Shown one piece after another: positions 25,057 through 36,026 of a DNA stretch of 64,000 nt. The translations under genes and the position numbers were made by a program. This DNA comes from Pycnopodia helianthoides (lineage: Eukaryota; Echinodermata; Asteroidea; Forcipulatida; Asteriidae). The notes below the pieces were generated by a model. It searched no databases, was not told the DNA's origin, and saw only the letters and a list, made by a program, of their open reading frames with translations. Position 1 is the first letter of the stretch. The number at the start of each line of letters is the position of its first letter. The stretch lies in the NCBI GenBank assembly GCA_032158295.1, contig CM063246.1:19730135-19794134 (forward strand). The letters run 5' to 3'.

Positions 25057-25625
25057 ATGGTTCCATTAAGAGTTTTTAACCCAAGAAAAGAGCAAAGACT
25101 GGCTTGTAAGGGGACCACCGTGGGATTAATTTCCACCATGGAACCCGAGGCAATTAGAGATGAGGCAAACAAGTCTAGTGATGCAAAGCAGGGTTTGCCT
25201 ATGCATTTACTGGACTTGTATGCAAGAAGTACAGACAATGTAGGAGGCGCGTACCATTGCCCAGTCAGGGAGTGCTTGGTAGAGTTCCAAGATGTTTTCT
25301 CCAGTGGCGGTCAAGATATGGATAGAACGGATATTGTGACACATCACATAACCACTGCAGAAGAGAGACCAGTAGAAGAGAGATCAAGGGGGCACCCTGA
25401 CTGTGTCCAAAGAGAGATACAGAGATAGGTCATTGACCTAGAGAAAAGAGGAGTGATAGAACCCTTGGATAGTCCGTGGGCTGCCAATGTTGTATTTGTA
25501 AACAAGAAAGATGGGACCAGGCGTTTCTGTGTAGACTACAGAAAGCTAAACGCGGTCGTCATAAAACATGCGTACCCAGTGCCTCACATTAATGAAATTG
25601 TCCATGTGTTAAAAGGTGCGAAGTA
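25057..25625 (+). pseudogene. Gypsy reverse transcriptase, N-terminal part
   Basis: The linker frame 25057-25428 ends in a stop, but the same frame continues with [17 protein letters not shown] and [18 protein letters not shown], the first conserved blocks of Ty3/Gypsy reverse transcriptase. It then reads to ...VLKGAK and stops where the LINE sequence begins. The catalytic domain resumes at 26586. Confidence 0.88.
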
Positions 25626-26585
25626 GATAACTTGCAACCCATATCTCTCACTTACGGTTCGCTAAGGTGTTTGAGTATTTTATTGTGAAATGGATTATTG
25701 AGGACATCAATGACTCCATTGATACCCAACAGTTTGGTTCACGAGCAGGCCTCTCCACAACACACTGCTTGGTGAAAGTCATGGATGACATTTTTAAAGG
25801 TACTGACAAAAAGCCTAAAAATTCATCATTTTTTATTGCTACGGACTTTTCCAAAGCTTTCGATAGAGTCAGTCATTCCATTCTTGTCAGAAAATTATTA
25901 AACTAGGAGTGAAACCGTGCTTAATAATTTTCTGGATTTGTAGCTTCTTAACTAATAGAGCCAAGGCTGTTAGATTAAATGGAGAAATTTCCTTGTGGGA
26001 AACTATCAAGGCTGGGGTATTGCAGGGCACAAAGATTGCTCCAATTACTTTTTTGGTCATAATAAATGACCTTAATTCTCGTACACCTGAAGTCTCTCAC
26101 TGCAAGTATGTTGATGACTTGACTCTGTGCCAAACTTATGGGCGTCGTGCGGTGTGATACACACATTATGCACAGTACGTGCTGGTGTACAGGGTTTTAC
26201 GGCGTCTTTTTCGGAGTGAAAACTGAGACTGCCCTGAGCAAGGCTAGATGCAATTGGGAATTGCCTGATGTTCCTCTGAGACCTGTTTGTGACTTGTTTT
26301 TAAACTCCAATTTGTTTTTATCTTAGTGCAATCTGTGTAGTGAAATTACTAGACTTAGTTTTGTCTCTTTGTGTATTTCCGGGCCTTTTGCCCTTTTAAT
26401 CTTTGGTTTTATTTTTTGTATATGTGCATTTTGTCGTTTATTGCTTTTTTATTGTATTAATTAACTACCAATTTGTACATAAGACCATAATTCAGTATTT
26501 ATACTGCGAATGTCTTTTACCCAGTAATGATGAAATAAATAAACCATTAAAAATAAAAGTGGTTCTTAACACTACATATTGCCCT
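25626..26585 (+). mobile_element. LINE (non-LTR) fragment inserted in Gypsy pol
   Basis: The fragment carries reverse-transcriptase motifs of non-LTR type: PISLT, ATDFSKAFDRVSH (motif A), GVLQGTKIAP (motif B) and KYVDDLTL (motif C). One frame change lies near 25906. About 400 bp of T-rich 3' UTR follows, ending in AATAAATAAACCATTAAAAA near 26553. It is 5'-truncated, as LINEs usually are. It interrupts the Gypsy palm domain and replaces a short piece of it. A CR1/L2-like group is possible; the clade is not settled. Confidence 0.85.
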
Positions 26586-27073
26586 TAGATTAGATGAGGA
26601 CGCCAGTCAGAAGTCAACATTTGTTTTGAGATATGGACTATATGGATGGAAATGTACGCCATTGGGCTCTGTAACGCCCTTCGAGAGCCTTATGGAGAAA
26701 CATATCAGGATTACAGTGGGAAATCCTGCTGATCTATGTAGATGACATCATTGTCTTTGGTAAGACAGTTTCAGAGATGATAGAGAGGCTAAGAGTGGTG
26801 TTCAGTAAACTCAGGCAAGAAGGGCTTAAGTTAAAGCCAAGCACGTGCCATTTGTTTAAAGAGTGAGTGACCTACTTGGGACAAATAGTGACGACAGAAG
26901 GCGTAGCCACCAATCTGAAGAAGATACGGACCATCAGAGATTGGCCTGTTCTTAAGAGTGTGAAGGATGTAAGAAGCTTTCTTGGCCTTGTGTCCTATTA
27001 CAGAAAGTTTATACATGGTTTTGCAGAGATAGCTAGCCCTGAACGCTCTGACAAAGAAGTCAAGAGTGTTTGA
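26586..27073 (+). pseudogene. Gypsy reverse transcriptase, C-terminal part
   Basis: Sequence resumes with RLDEDASQKSTFV and GLYGWKCTPLG (palm/finger blocks). After a frame change come the catalytic box IYVDDIIVF (26728-26754), GLKLKPSTCHLF, VTYLGQIVTTEG and FLGLVSYYRKFI. All are textbook Ty3/Gypsy blocks. The frame at 26867-27073 covers the last of these. Frameshift and stop codons make it non-functional. Confidence 0.9.
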
Positions 27074-27650
27074 GTTATGCCAGAGTGCAATTGACGAACT
27101 CAACAGTAGACTCCAAACATCTCCGATCTTTTCATACCCCATGATGGCATTGGGGCAGTGTTGAGTCAAGTTCAGGATGGTGAAGAAAGGAAGCTGCAAG
27201 CTTAGCAAGCCAGAGATAAATTACTGCGGAAACCGCAGAGAGTTGATGGCTGTTGTAGTGTATTTGAAATATTTCATTGGCAGACAGGAAGGTCATAGTC
27301 AGAACTGACCACAGTGCCTTAAGATGGATTCTTAATTTTAAGAACCCGGAAGGGCAGATGGCACGTTAGCTCAAACTAATTTCCCAGTACGACTTAGAGA
27401 TTCAGCACAGAGCTGGAAAGAACCACAGCAATGCTGATGGGTTGTCAAGACGACCGTGTGACCGGGAAGAACACGTAAAAAGGGAAGAGACAAACGAAAA
27501 ATCAGAGGAAACGTTGGCGATGAAAGATACACGGGAGGAAAAGTTGTTGATTAGGGGCGTAGCAGCCAAACCAAGTATCCCCAAGGAGGCTTTCCGAAAT
27601 GCCCAAGTAGAGGATGAGACCACGAGGTGGATCTTAAGCGTCAAATAGGA
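27074..27650 (+). pseudogene. Gypsy RNase H region
   Basis: Fragments in alternating frames read IGAVLSQVQDGEERKL, INYCGNRRELMAVVVYLKYF and RTDHSALRWILNFKNPEG. They end in YDLEIQHRAGKNHSNADGLS, the usual closing block of Gypsy RNase H. Single-base indels separate them. The downstream frame 27442-27648 is the charged tether to integrase. Confidence 0.85.
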
Positions 27651-27789
27651 GGGCAAGGACCGTCCAGAGTGGAGGGAGATTTCCCACTTGACGGCGGCTC
27701 ATTAGACGAAATGATCTAACTGGGACCAATTATATGTGTTAGAGATGAGTTGGTTCATAAGAGATGGGAGTCACAGACGATGACAAAGT

Positions 27790-28560
27790 AGTAAGATGGC
27801 TACTAGTAGTGCCTGAGAGTATAAGGAAAGACATACTCAGAGAAGTGCATGGTCGACTGCTCAGTGGTCACTTGGGCATAAAGCAAAACCTTGGTGAAGA
27901 TGAAGTATAGATATTTCTGGCCAAATATGTCCGCAGAGTAGTTGTGACCTGTGTGTGAGAAGAAAGTCACCTGCGAAGAAAGTGATCGCTCCCTTGCAAC
28001 AGAACCATGTATGAGTTTCCATGGAAAGAGTGGTAAAAGTTTTGCTTGTGCCACTGCCCAAAACAGACTTGAAAACAGGTTGTTCTGAGCCCAAGGTTCA
28101 GACTAACACTGACTTCGCAGAAGAGCTGCATAGTAATCAACAGAGTGCCCATCAGAGGGCTAGAGAATGTCTCGGGAAGAGCACCCGGAGGCAAAAGAGG
28201 AACTATGACCGGAGAGCAACCGAGAAAGGTTTCAAAGAGGGTGACTTTGCCTGCTTACACAACCAGGCAAAGAAAAAGCAAATGTCCCCCAAACTCCAGC
28301 TGAGATGGGAGGGACTGTACGGATTATCGTAAAGATCAGCTGTCGGATGTCACACTCCGAATACAGTTGCGGTGGAATGGTAAGTCCAGAGTGGTACATT
28401 TCAATAGGCTCAAACCGTACCAAAGAGAAGAGTTGGTACCCTGGACCATGGAGGGTAGGGAAGGAGACCCTCAGGTTGAGGAAATGGTGCATGAGATCAG
28501 TGAAATACCTAAAGAGGGCAAAGTAGATGTAGAGAAAACTGTCAGAGTGAGACAGTAGAA
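27790..28560 (+). pseudogene. Gypsy integrase, catalytic core missing
   Basis: A zinc-binding start is recognisable (VHGRLLSGHLGIKQ, with the Cys pair represented near 27950). The sequence then passes within about 150 bp to the post-core segment (RARECLGKS and NYDRRATEKGFKEGD, frame 28021-28332). It ends with a GPY/F-like module (LQLRWEGLYG, then VVHFNRLKPYQRE). The DDE core of roughly 170 residues that should lie between is absent, so this is a large internal deletion, not only point decay. Confidence 0.8.
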
Positions 28561-28564
28561 AAGA

Positions 28565-28955
28565 TTGTCTATGAAGCAGAGATGCCAGGAGAGGGAGTTA
28601 AGAAAAACCCTAGGAGAGAAATTAGTGTCCAAGAGGGGGACGCTGAAAAAGGAGGAGAAAGTGTCTCAAGGGAAGATGCTAAAGATAAGCAATAGGGATA
28701 GAGTATCTGAACCAGAGTGTCGGAGGTATCCCAAGAGAAGCCATCGGGTACCTGCTAGGTATCGTGATAATTGGGCAGAGAGAAAACAGAAGAGAAAGAG
28801 GGACTACGAGTGCAGAGAGTGTCTCTAGGAGTTTGCGCAGAATGACGTGCGGTGGAGACACATCAAGGCAACACATGGCCCAGTGGAGTACTTGTTCTGC
28901 AAGCAATGCCGGTATTGAGCCACAGCATGCTCCACCATGGAGAGGCACTACTTAA
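28565..28955 (+). pseudogene. Gypsy C-terminal extension with C2H2-type zinc fingers, 5' part
   Basis: A basic tail with RRYPKRSHRVPARYRDN ends the pol frame (28565-28828). Reading on through the stop, the translation shows a Cys-x2-Cys-x12-His-x4-His pattern (28810-28875). A second Cys-x2-Cys...His then begins near 28895 and is cut by the MITE at 28956. Chromatin- or DNA-binding modules after integrase are known in some Gypsy lineages; paired C2H2 fingers here are my reading. Confidence 0.55.
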
Positions 28956-29304
28956 AGGAACATTACAGGATTGTTTTTTGCTCACAAAACAGTTGCTGGC
29001 AGTGTAAGCATTTTATGTAATCCACATATACATAAACTGACAAACCTGTAGAAGTTTGAGATCGTTCGGCTATCTGGGTCACAAGAAAATAGTGAAAAAT
29101 TGACTACACGTTTGCATGAAATCAACAAATGAATAAATTGCTCACTGAGCGATAAACTCCAACCGGAAAATTTGTTTATTCATTTCTCATCAAATATGGC
29201 ATATCAGACATAAACATTTCAAGGGATGTCTTCTACTATCATCATCATTAGACCATAAAAGGTATATTTTACAAGTTTTTTCTTACCAATTATGTAATTT
29301 TCCT
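28956..29304. mobile_element. TTAA-flanked MITE, family 1, copy B (in Gypsy)
   Basis: The element is 349 bp with the same inverted-repeat ends as the copy at 1026-1413. TTAA lies at 28952-28955 and 29305-29308. It lacks about 40 bp of the copies A and C interior, such as the GTGTAAGTTCTATG segment. It splits the putative second zinc finger of the retrotransposon, so it inserted after that element did. Confidence 0.85.
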
Positions 29305-30040
29305 TTAAAGTTCCACTGCACCGAGAAGGAAGAAATAAAAGTAATCAAGCCAACAGGAGTGGACTTGGCACCAGAGAGGCCAAAGGACCCTTTGGCTCAG
29401 GTGGATACCCCGGGTGGCTCCCCAAATGAGGACAGTACCATAGCAACGCCACCCGAGATGCCCAGGCAGATCGAAGAGGAGAAAGTAGTCCTGTCTCTTT
29501 CCCCCTGCCCAATTTCACCTTTGATGAGCAGTGGATCTTCACCGCCCACCCCTGTGGTCACCCCGGGCGGGAAGCCCCGAAGGATGATGGCCATTGCCTC
29601 GCATCCCCAGTGTCATCCCCAGTGTCATCCCAGTCATCCATGCCACCACTAGAGCGAAGGGCAGAGCCCCAAGCCCCAGAGTATAATTGTTCCCCATCCC
29701 CCGGGAAGATGAGAAGTCTGGTGAAGGTGAGAGTGAGGACAACCCTGGAAAGGATCTACAGAAGCAGGATCGTCGGGCGACGAGTAGATGTCAAGGAAAG
29801 GCTAGAAACAGCTGAACTAGATGAAGGTATTGACGACCCGGAGGAGATGATCGCAGAACTGGTGACGGACTGCTGTTAGGTTAAGTCTTTTTGTCGCGTT
29901 TCTTTTAAAGTTTTTATCTGTTTTGATAAATGAATGATAAAAGCTTATTGGGTAATAAGTAAGGTCTTTTCTTGGCTAAGGTATGTTTTTCTTAAATCAC
30001 AGTTTTGAATGTAAAAGGTGCAATCTGTGAACAATTAATA
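29305..30040 (+). pseudogene. Gypsy C-terminal proline-rich frame and 3' untranslated region
   Basis: After the MITE the zinc-finger region ends, and frame 29359-29652 encodes a Pro/Ser-rich, acidic segment. Frame 29610-29879 (via a shift) ends in DDPEEMIAELVTDCC. This is probably the C-terminal end of the element's last open frame. Its function is unknown. Confidence 0.5.
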
Positions 30041-30132
30041 AAGTGATTCCGAAGTTTGATTTTGTATAATGATTGATCCAAACGTTTGATTTTGTATAAA
30101 GAGTGATTCCAAAGTTTGATTTTGTATAAAGG
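30041..30132. repeat. three copies of a ~30-bp unit in the Gypsy 3' region
   Basis: GTGATTCCAAAGTTTGATTT followed by TGTATAAAG occurs three times with small differences. It lies just upstream of the 3' LTR, within what should be the element's 3' untranslated region. Confidence 0.8.
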
Positions 30133-30359
30133 AAAGTGTTAGGTTAAGTTGTGTAAAATGTTTATCATAAAATCGGCCGAGCCAAAAGTTTTAGTTTTAG
30201 AAAAGAAAAACCAAGTGCCTTACAGTGTTCAAAGAAGCGAACAATCTTTCTTGCCAAGTAAAGTGAAAAAGTTTAGAGTGCCGTTGTGTTTAAAAAGTAA
30301 AGGTCAGTTTTTTAGAAGATATATTTTCTTATGTAAGAACCATAAAATACTTGTCAAAC

Positions 30360-30465
30360 ATCACGTTCATTTTTTTTGTTTATTTTTTGTTATTTATTTT
30401 ATTTTATTAATTTATTTTATTTATTTTTATTTTATTTTTTTTATTTATTTATTCATTTATATATT

Positions 30466-30531
<66 letters not shown>

Positions 30532-30560
30532 TTTTTTTTTTTTTTTTTGGGGGGGGGGGG
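30360..30560. repeat. T-rich microsatellite: TTTA/ATT repeats then T19G12
   Basis: TTTATTT-type repeats pass into (ATT)n at about 30476-30530, then nineteen T and twelve G. The frames here coding for poly-Leu or poly-Ile are artefacts. Confidence 0.95.
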
Positions 30561-30607
30561 TTTAGCTGGTTTGGACTGGGAACAGTCCAAGCTAAGCTTG
30601 GGCCTAT

Positions 30608-30961
30608 GTGACGAGATTGGGTGGACCAACACAAGTCTAATCTTCCCCTCTTCATGAAGGTTCTTGAACTTTTAGTTCAGAAATAAGTCGGAGGAGATTA
30701 CAGTATGAGTGGCAGGTCTCTGTGACCAATCCAGTGAGAGCAGGCTACCGGGAGCGAGCTGCCAATGGGGTAACAGGCAGGTGGCGTCCGAATCGTGTGG
30801 TGGTTGGATGGTACCTGGGTGTGTCCAAGCAGAGTGGCTTGTCCAAGCATGCCCGGCCGGCTTCACAAAGCAATCTTGGCAAGCGAGCAGGACGGGCGTG
30901 AATCCTTGGTGCAGCTAACAATACGAACACCGGATGAGTGTGGTTTGCCATTGCTGTTCAG
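30608..30961 (+). repeat. 3' LTR of the Gypsy element, truncated
   Basis: It starts TGTGACGAGATTGGGTGGAC and aligns with 16475 onward through ACCAATCCAGTG and the LTR centre. The match ends at GCCATTGCTGTTCAG near 30961, where unrelated sequence begins. About two thirds of the LTR is missing. Confidence 0.85.
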
Positions 30962-32135
30962 AATAGTTTTTGCAGTTCATTTCGATTCATTTATTGATTC
31001 TGGTTGTGAAGCCAAGGACTCTCAGATAAGCAAACTTAATCACTACACTAGCCAAGAACCCCATGGGAAGAAGACAAGGAAGGAAGTTTAAGTTTTTAGA
31101 CGTGGGAGGAAAACCTTGAAGAAATTTTCCAGGGAAAACGTATAAACCTGACACCTCATTAGCAAAATCAATGGTCATTCACTCAACCCATCATTTAAAA
31201 AACATGTCTTTCCAATAAAACAAATAAAATGGAAAATACAATGTCCCTCTGATGGTGAAGGCCCTACTCAGATATTGTATCAATCCCTGGACAATGGACG
31301 TACAAACTGATTTGACAACAAAAATGATGCAACATTGATAACAAACTGAAATGTCACAAATCGTAAACTAAAGCTGAAGGCGCAATACCAGTGAAAGCTT
31401 GGGAAATTTTTCACATTGACGTACATACAGGCCAACTTGCAAAATGTTTAACTGAAATTACTAACCGAGTTCAGTGAACAAAAAAATTCTTTTAGGAGAA
31501 TTACCAAGAGGGTGTTCCATGAACAACAAGCAAACTGTAGAAACATGTACAAGTACATGTACAATGTATGTATCATCCCCAGAGCTTTCCTTTCATTGAC
31601 TTTTCAACCCTTCAGCATGCATAACAACCGCAGCCGCTCTGCCTAGTCCTTAAAAGTTTGACAAATTGTATTTATAAATATGGTCCCCATAAGAAAAAAA
31701 TGACACTGTCCAACTCCAAAAGTTCAAAGCTCTGAGGTTCCATCACCAACGCACGGGGATGAAGCACAATGCGTAGCTGTTTTTACTTTGTACCACGTGT
31801 TATACGCACAATGCACGGTAATGGTGCTTTTCTGCATGTTTCAAGATCAATCTTATTGGTGTTTTTACATACGGATTACAACGATTTAAATGGATTTTTC
31901 AAAGAGTTTAGGCAAAGAAGTTATCTGTATTTTCAATCACTTTTGGAACTTTTTTCTTTTGAGACGACTGAGAAAACGGTTGAGAAAACTTTTGTGCACA
32001 ACTGTCCTGTATCAGACGCTTACTTCATTCACAAACAATATTTCCTAATCTTAGTTGAGTTGTCTTCAACTGTGAAAAATCACTCAAAAGATATTTTCAT
32101 CATCTACAAAACAAACTTGTAACTTGAGAAAGTAT
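30962..32135. other. intergenic DNA, possible SINE-like remnant at its start
   Basis: The segment 30962-31155 (GATTCTGGTTGTGAAGCC, then CACTACACTAGCC, then ACGTGGGAGGAAAACC) resembles the degenerate tRNA-like part of a marine SINE. This is a weak call. The rest, including the frame at 31769-32122, shows no recognisable domain. Confidence 0.3.
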
Positions 32136-32548
32136 GATAAAATAATAGTAATAATAATAATAGCTTGCATTTATATAGCCCTTAAGGCATTTCTAAGCGC
32201 TGATATTTTTTCCTGCCAGGTATGTGGAGCTACGTTTTTGAAGTATGAGGCCTATTCAGCACCATGTAATGGTTTACAAGGTGCTGTGGCGCAATGTGCT
32301 GCCAATCAAACCAGGAACACTGGGGCAAACCCCTTCTCTTTACGCCAAGTGTAACTGGGTTCTTTTACAAGCATTACACAACACACGGGACCTATGGCTT
32401 TACATCCCATCCGAAGGATGCAGCAATAATGATTAAGTGTCTTGCTGAAGGACACAAGTGTCACAACTGGGACTCGAACCCACACTCCGCTAATCAGAAA
32501 CACAAGAGCTTGAGCCCGGTGTTCTTATCCACTCGGCCACGACATGCC
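32136..32548 (-). mobile_element. tRNA-derived SINE, copy 1
   Basis: Read on the minus strand, the element opens at 32548 with a class II tRNA-like head. A box A TGGCCGAGTGG is at 32529-32539 and a box B GGTTCGAGTCC at 32470-32480; these are internal RNA polymerase III promoter elements. A body of ~300 bp (ending near GCTTGCATTTATATAGCCC on the plus strand) is followed by a TAA microsatellite tail. The head resembles Ser/Leu tRNA. Copy 2 lies at 46941-47313 and a plus-strand relative at 55106-55320. Confidence 0.85.
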
Positions 32549-32683
32549 AAAATTTATCTGAGGATTTGTAGGTAAGGCAGAAGATCTTGTGAATTTCCGT
32601 GGCGCGGTGAGGAGTGAAGGATGCTATGTGTAGTAGCTGGCGAGTGCTAAAGGGTTTAATGACAGGAGGATGTTTAGACTTAC

Positions 32684-32825
32684 CTGTCTTGTTATCTTGC
32701 ATCCAGTCCAACTTTGATAAAGAGTACATCTACATCTACATCAGATCATCCCAACAGGTTGACACCTCTTCATTTGACAATTTTATGGACGATTTTGGAC
32801 AAAGTGTTGATGTTTTATCCAAGGT
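32684..32825 (-). pseudogene. exon-like block, copy 1, with splice signals and stops
   Basis: On the minus strand the 142-nt block lies between an acceptor (TTTTTCACAG/ACC) and a strong donor (AAGACAG/GTAAGT). Its translation ends LDWMQDNKT but has in-frame stops. A homologous block with the same signals is at 37320-37466. Its gene or transposon of origin is not recognised. Confidence 0.4.
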
Positions 32826-33375
32826 CTGTGAAAAACATCCGACAAAACAAAAATATTATATGTTTCTGTAAAGCGAAATACCATAGGGAAACGTTGCAGC
32901 CAAAAAGACGTGCAACATTTGCAAACATGCCAACTATAAACTTTTCCCACATTTTTCAGCATCAAACCAAAATATATTTTGTTCTTTGAAATTAATTTTC
33001 ATAGTTGAAATACATTTTGTTTGGAAAAAATTTCTTCTTAATTTGTATGTAAACCTACAATAATTCCTTTGTGATTTTAGACCGGACTGGGGTGATTTAA
33101 AAACAATCCAGATGCATTTTTAACACTGCGTGACTTCGTGAAATTGTTACCTTGTTTTATTTAGAAAGGTGAAACAGCGCCACCCGTTGGTAGATTTTAA
33201 CAGTTCAAACAGTATTTGCTTCCTAAGAAAATATTCTTTTAAATACTAGTATAAAGTATTTGATGATTGGACAAGAGTTAGAATTGGACTTTGATAGTCA
33301 ATATCAATTTAGCTTTGATGATCACAGCTTGGTTTGAGCATGTCTACCCACTGAAACCAAGGACTTTTAAAAAAG

Positions 33376-33765
33376 CAGGGCTCGAATTTGGGGGGAAAAT
33401 CCACAAGACCACAGGATTTGTATCTCAAAATGTTTACTGAAATGATTTAAACAAGACCAGATTCAACCTGAGAAAAGACTTCCTTGCACACTTTAACTTG
33501 CATTTAATTGAACAAGCACTAAGACATATAAGAGAAGATTTACCTCATTTTGTCTTTAAAGGTATGAAGTATATTTCAAATAATTACTCAAAGTCAACAT
33601 TTAAACATAAAATTGTTTCTGTTAAAGATATTATAGAGTGAGGTACAACAATCGTTATTGATTTGAAGACACAAGACCGCCGGACTTGTCCGGTCATGAG
33701 TTTAGTGGCCCATTGCTAAAATCACTGGCCTCGGGCCTGCGGTCCAGTGTCAAATTCGAGCCCTG
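33376..33765. mobile_element. hAT-like MITE with CAGGGCTCGAATT ends
   Basis: The element is 390 bp, with ends CAGGGCTCGAATTTG and CAAATTCGAGCCCTG that are complementary. Sequence next to each end matches the element at 36027-37262 in reverse order (CCAGTGATTTTAG, and GGTCTTGTG beside the other end). No clean target duplication is visible. Confidence 0.65.
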
Positions 33766-36026
33766 AAAAGGATCATGTGTTTGACAGAACGAGGACATCC
33801 TAGCTTCGCTTTTGAGTACAAAACCAATCGGGACGTCTCTAAAAAAAGTCCAAACAATGGGAGAACAAAGAGAAGTCCTCGATTTACAGGATTTACAAAC
33901 ATATGTGTGTGTGAGCGTGTCTACAGGCATGCAACTGTAACTTCACAAAAAAAGAGGAAATTACAAAACTCAATGATTTTGTACAGTATTTTTCAATTTT
34001 GAATGGTAAAACTGAGAATAAAAAAGAGGAAATCAGCTGATCCGAGGAAAAGTTGCATGCCTGTGTCTACATTTGTACCTGTTGAAACCAAGAACTTTAA
34101 CAAAGGGACCCGGGTGTTTTGACCAAATGACTTGGTGTATTGACAACTGCTCCTCCAGATCAAAAATAACTTCCCATTTGGAAGTGTACAATAATCTGTT
34201 TTGCTGAAAAGTTTACAATATTTGGAACTTACATTTGGGCTACTGCTAGGCCTACATTGTATATATATTTAGTGTACAATTTGGTAATGCAAAAATCAGC
34301 GTAAAATGTCATGAATCCCAAATGTTGTTAACAATTGTTACATGCTATACTTATGATGAGATCCATTGTTAATGTAAAACTTGAGTTGAAAAATTAAGTC
34401 CTGCTTTGAATAAAAAAAACTATACTAGTTTTACACAGAAAGTTTGTGTGAAAAACCCGTTTGTGAGAAAATTTGATATAAAGTTACATTTGTCAATTTT
34501 TTTACAGATTTAATCATAACTCAGAATTCCCAATCCTTAGTACTAAAAAATAAATTAAAGTTTTATCAAGAAACAGTTGACTTTCTTGAAAATTATAAGA
34601 ACCCCATCTAATAAAGTAACCTTTTAAAAAATGTGTTTGATGGGATGTGAACATTTGGACAGAATCTTTTTAGAATACATGTAGTTTTTTTGTCTCCAGT
34701 GGCACCCATTAAAAATTACAAATAAACAGCTATTATCCGCCATGGCCTCAAAATTACTGACAGCACTGACAGCAAATGCCGTCGGTGTCCTATTCCATTG
34801 CCGCAATGCCCTTGAAATCACCAACAATTCATGGCAGTATATAATGCCTTGCCCTTTTTATGCAACTGCTGTCAATGCCTTTAGTAAAATTGTAAAATGC
34901 ATACTAAATGACCGGTTATACGTTTACATTGTTGTGGTTCGGATAAATTTGAACAAATTCACTCGCAAGTTCCGCAAGACACAAGACATTGCAGTCACAA
35001 TTTACACAACGCTTGCAGTCACATCGATTCCAATTAAAACGCTTGCAGTCTTTGTGTATCTCGTTACTTTGCAACTACAATAAAGACAAGAACTAAACGC
35101 TACAGGGCGTTTCAGAACGATGCGATAGCATGAGAGTAAACTTGCTTTATTGGTGAAACATCCCAATGCATTATGCGATAGATCACAACACCTGTTTAAA
35201 ACTCCTTGACCTACATGTGTATGACTTTAAGTATCTGCGCTTGCTTGGGAAAAAGGGTTTTTCCCCCAAATTGCAATAATCACCATTGCTGGTGTGCACT
35301 CTAAAACCATGCACAAAGCAGTGTCATTGCTGGTATGCACGCAAAAGTTACTTGGAAATGTTAGCTCTTTTTAAAAAATTACACAACATAAAGGTTTTTT
35401 TCTCCAAAAATGACAACATTTCGGACACTTTGGGTCAACAGAAAGATTAGTTTACTGTATAGCATAAGATTTGTTTCTTTTATTTGTTTGGGTTTGTTAT
35501 TTTGGGAAATTTTTGGCGTGGTGTTTGTGCCAAATCAAAATGCTGTGATGAAATGCATTGTTTTGGATCACATGCATGGTTTTGTTTCTGAAACACAGTC
35601 ACCTGTTAATTATTTGTTAAATTTAGTTTATGATGCCCCCAAATTTGTGGTGCCCTTTTTACACTTATTAAATTGCTGCTATGCCCTTCAAATTTTTGGC
35701 AATTTTGCCGTGCCCTTTTGAACAGAAAGTTAGAGGCCTGCTACATAGACATATATCTCTGGGCAAAGGAAGTACCTGGGGGATTTGGTTATATTCATCT
35801 GAAAGAAATGGTCTGCTAACAAACTGAAATATCACAAAGTATAGAAAAGCTGAAGATGTAATGTTGGCAAATTTTTACAAAATGTAAACTATAAATGCCA
35901 GCCAAGTTGGCCTTATTGTTAACAAAAACAATAGTTTTACACTTTTACAATTGGTGAAAAGCAAGGATTTTGGGGCGTTGCTTAAAAAGTAGCAAATTGG
36001 AATGTACACTTAAATGAACATGTGAA
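33766..36026. other. intergenic DNA with low-copy repeat words
   Basis: No gene was called. Phrases built on TGCCCTT occur near 34806-34870 and 35640-35720 and resemble parts of the hAT-like MITE at 38349-38499. Frames at 34742-35083 and 35410-35721 overlap these phrases and carry no domain. Confidence 0.35.

Larger units (their letters stand above)
16475..30961 (+). mobile_element. composite Ty3/Gypsy LTR retrotransposon, degraded and nested
   Basis: Two matching LTR starts (TGTGACGAGATTGGGTGGAC) lie at 16475 and 30608. Between them, in plus orientation, are gag with CCHC knuckles, protease, reverse transcriptase, RNase H, integrase remnants and a C-terminal zinc-finger/proline-rich region. 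The order protease-RT-RNaseH-integrase defines Ty3/Gypsy. The LTR-to-protease part is present twice (16475-20010 and 21818-25020). This reflects either two elements merged or a duplication. A LINE (25626-26585) and a TTAA MITE (28956-29304) have inserted into it. Frameshifts and stops occur in every domain, so it is not autonomous. Confidence 0.9.

Noticed and set aside
30149..30657. Frames encoding poly-Leu, poly-Ile and Phe-rich segments, membrane-like
   Set aside because: They read through the TTTA/ATT microsatellite and the T19G12 tract before the 3' LTR.
32470..32548. A genuine tRNA gene for Ser/Leu
   Set aside because: Box A and box B are present, but the sequence continues into a SINE body, is repeated in diverged form at 47.3 and 55.1 kb, and stems are not intact enough for a functional tRNA.
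34742..35083. 113-codon plus-strand frame starting MASKLLTALTAN
   Set aside because: Looks protein-like at first, but it sits on TGCCCTT repeat words shared with MITE-like sequence, and no homologue or splice site was recognised.
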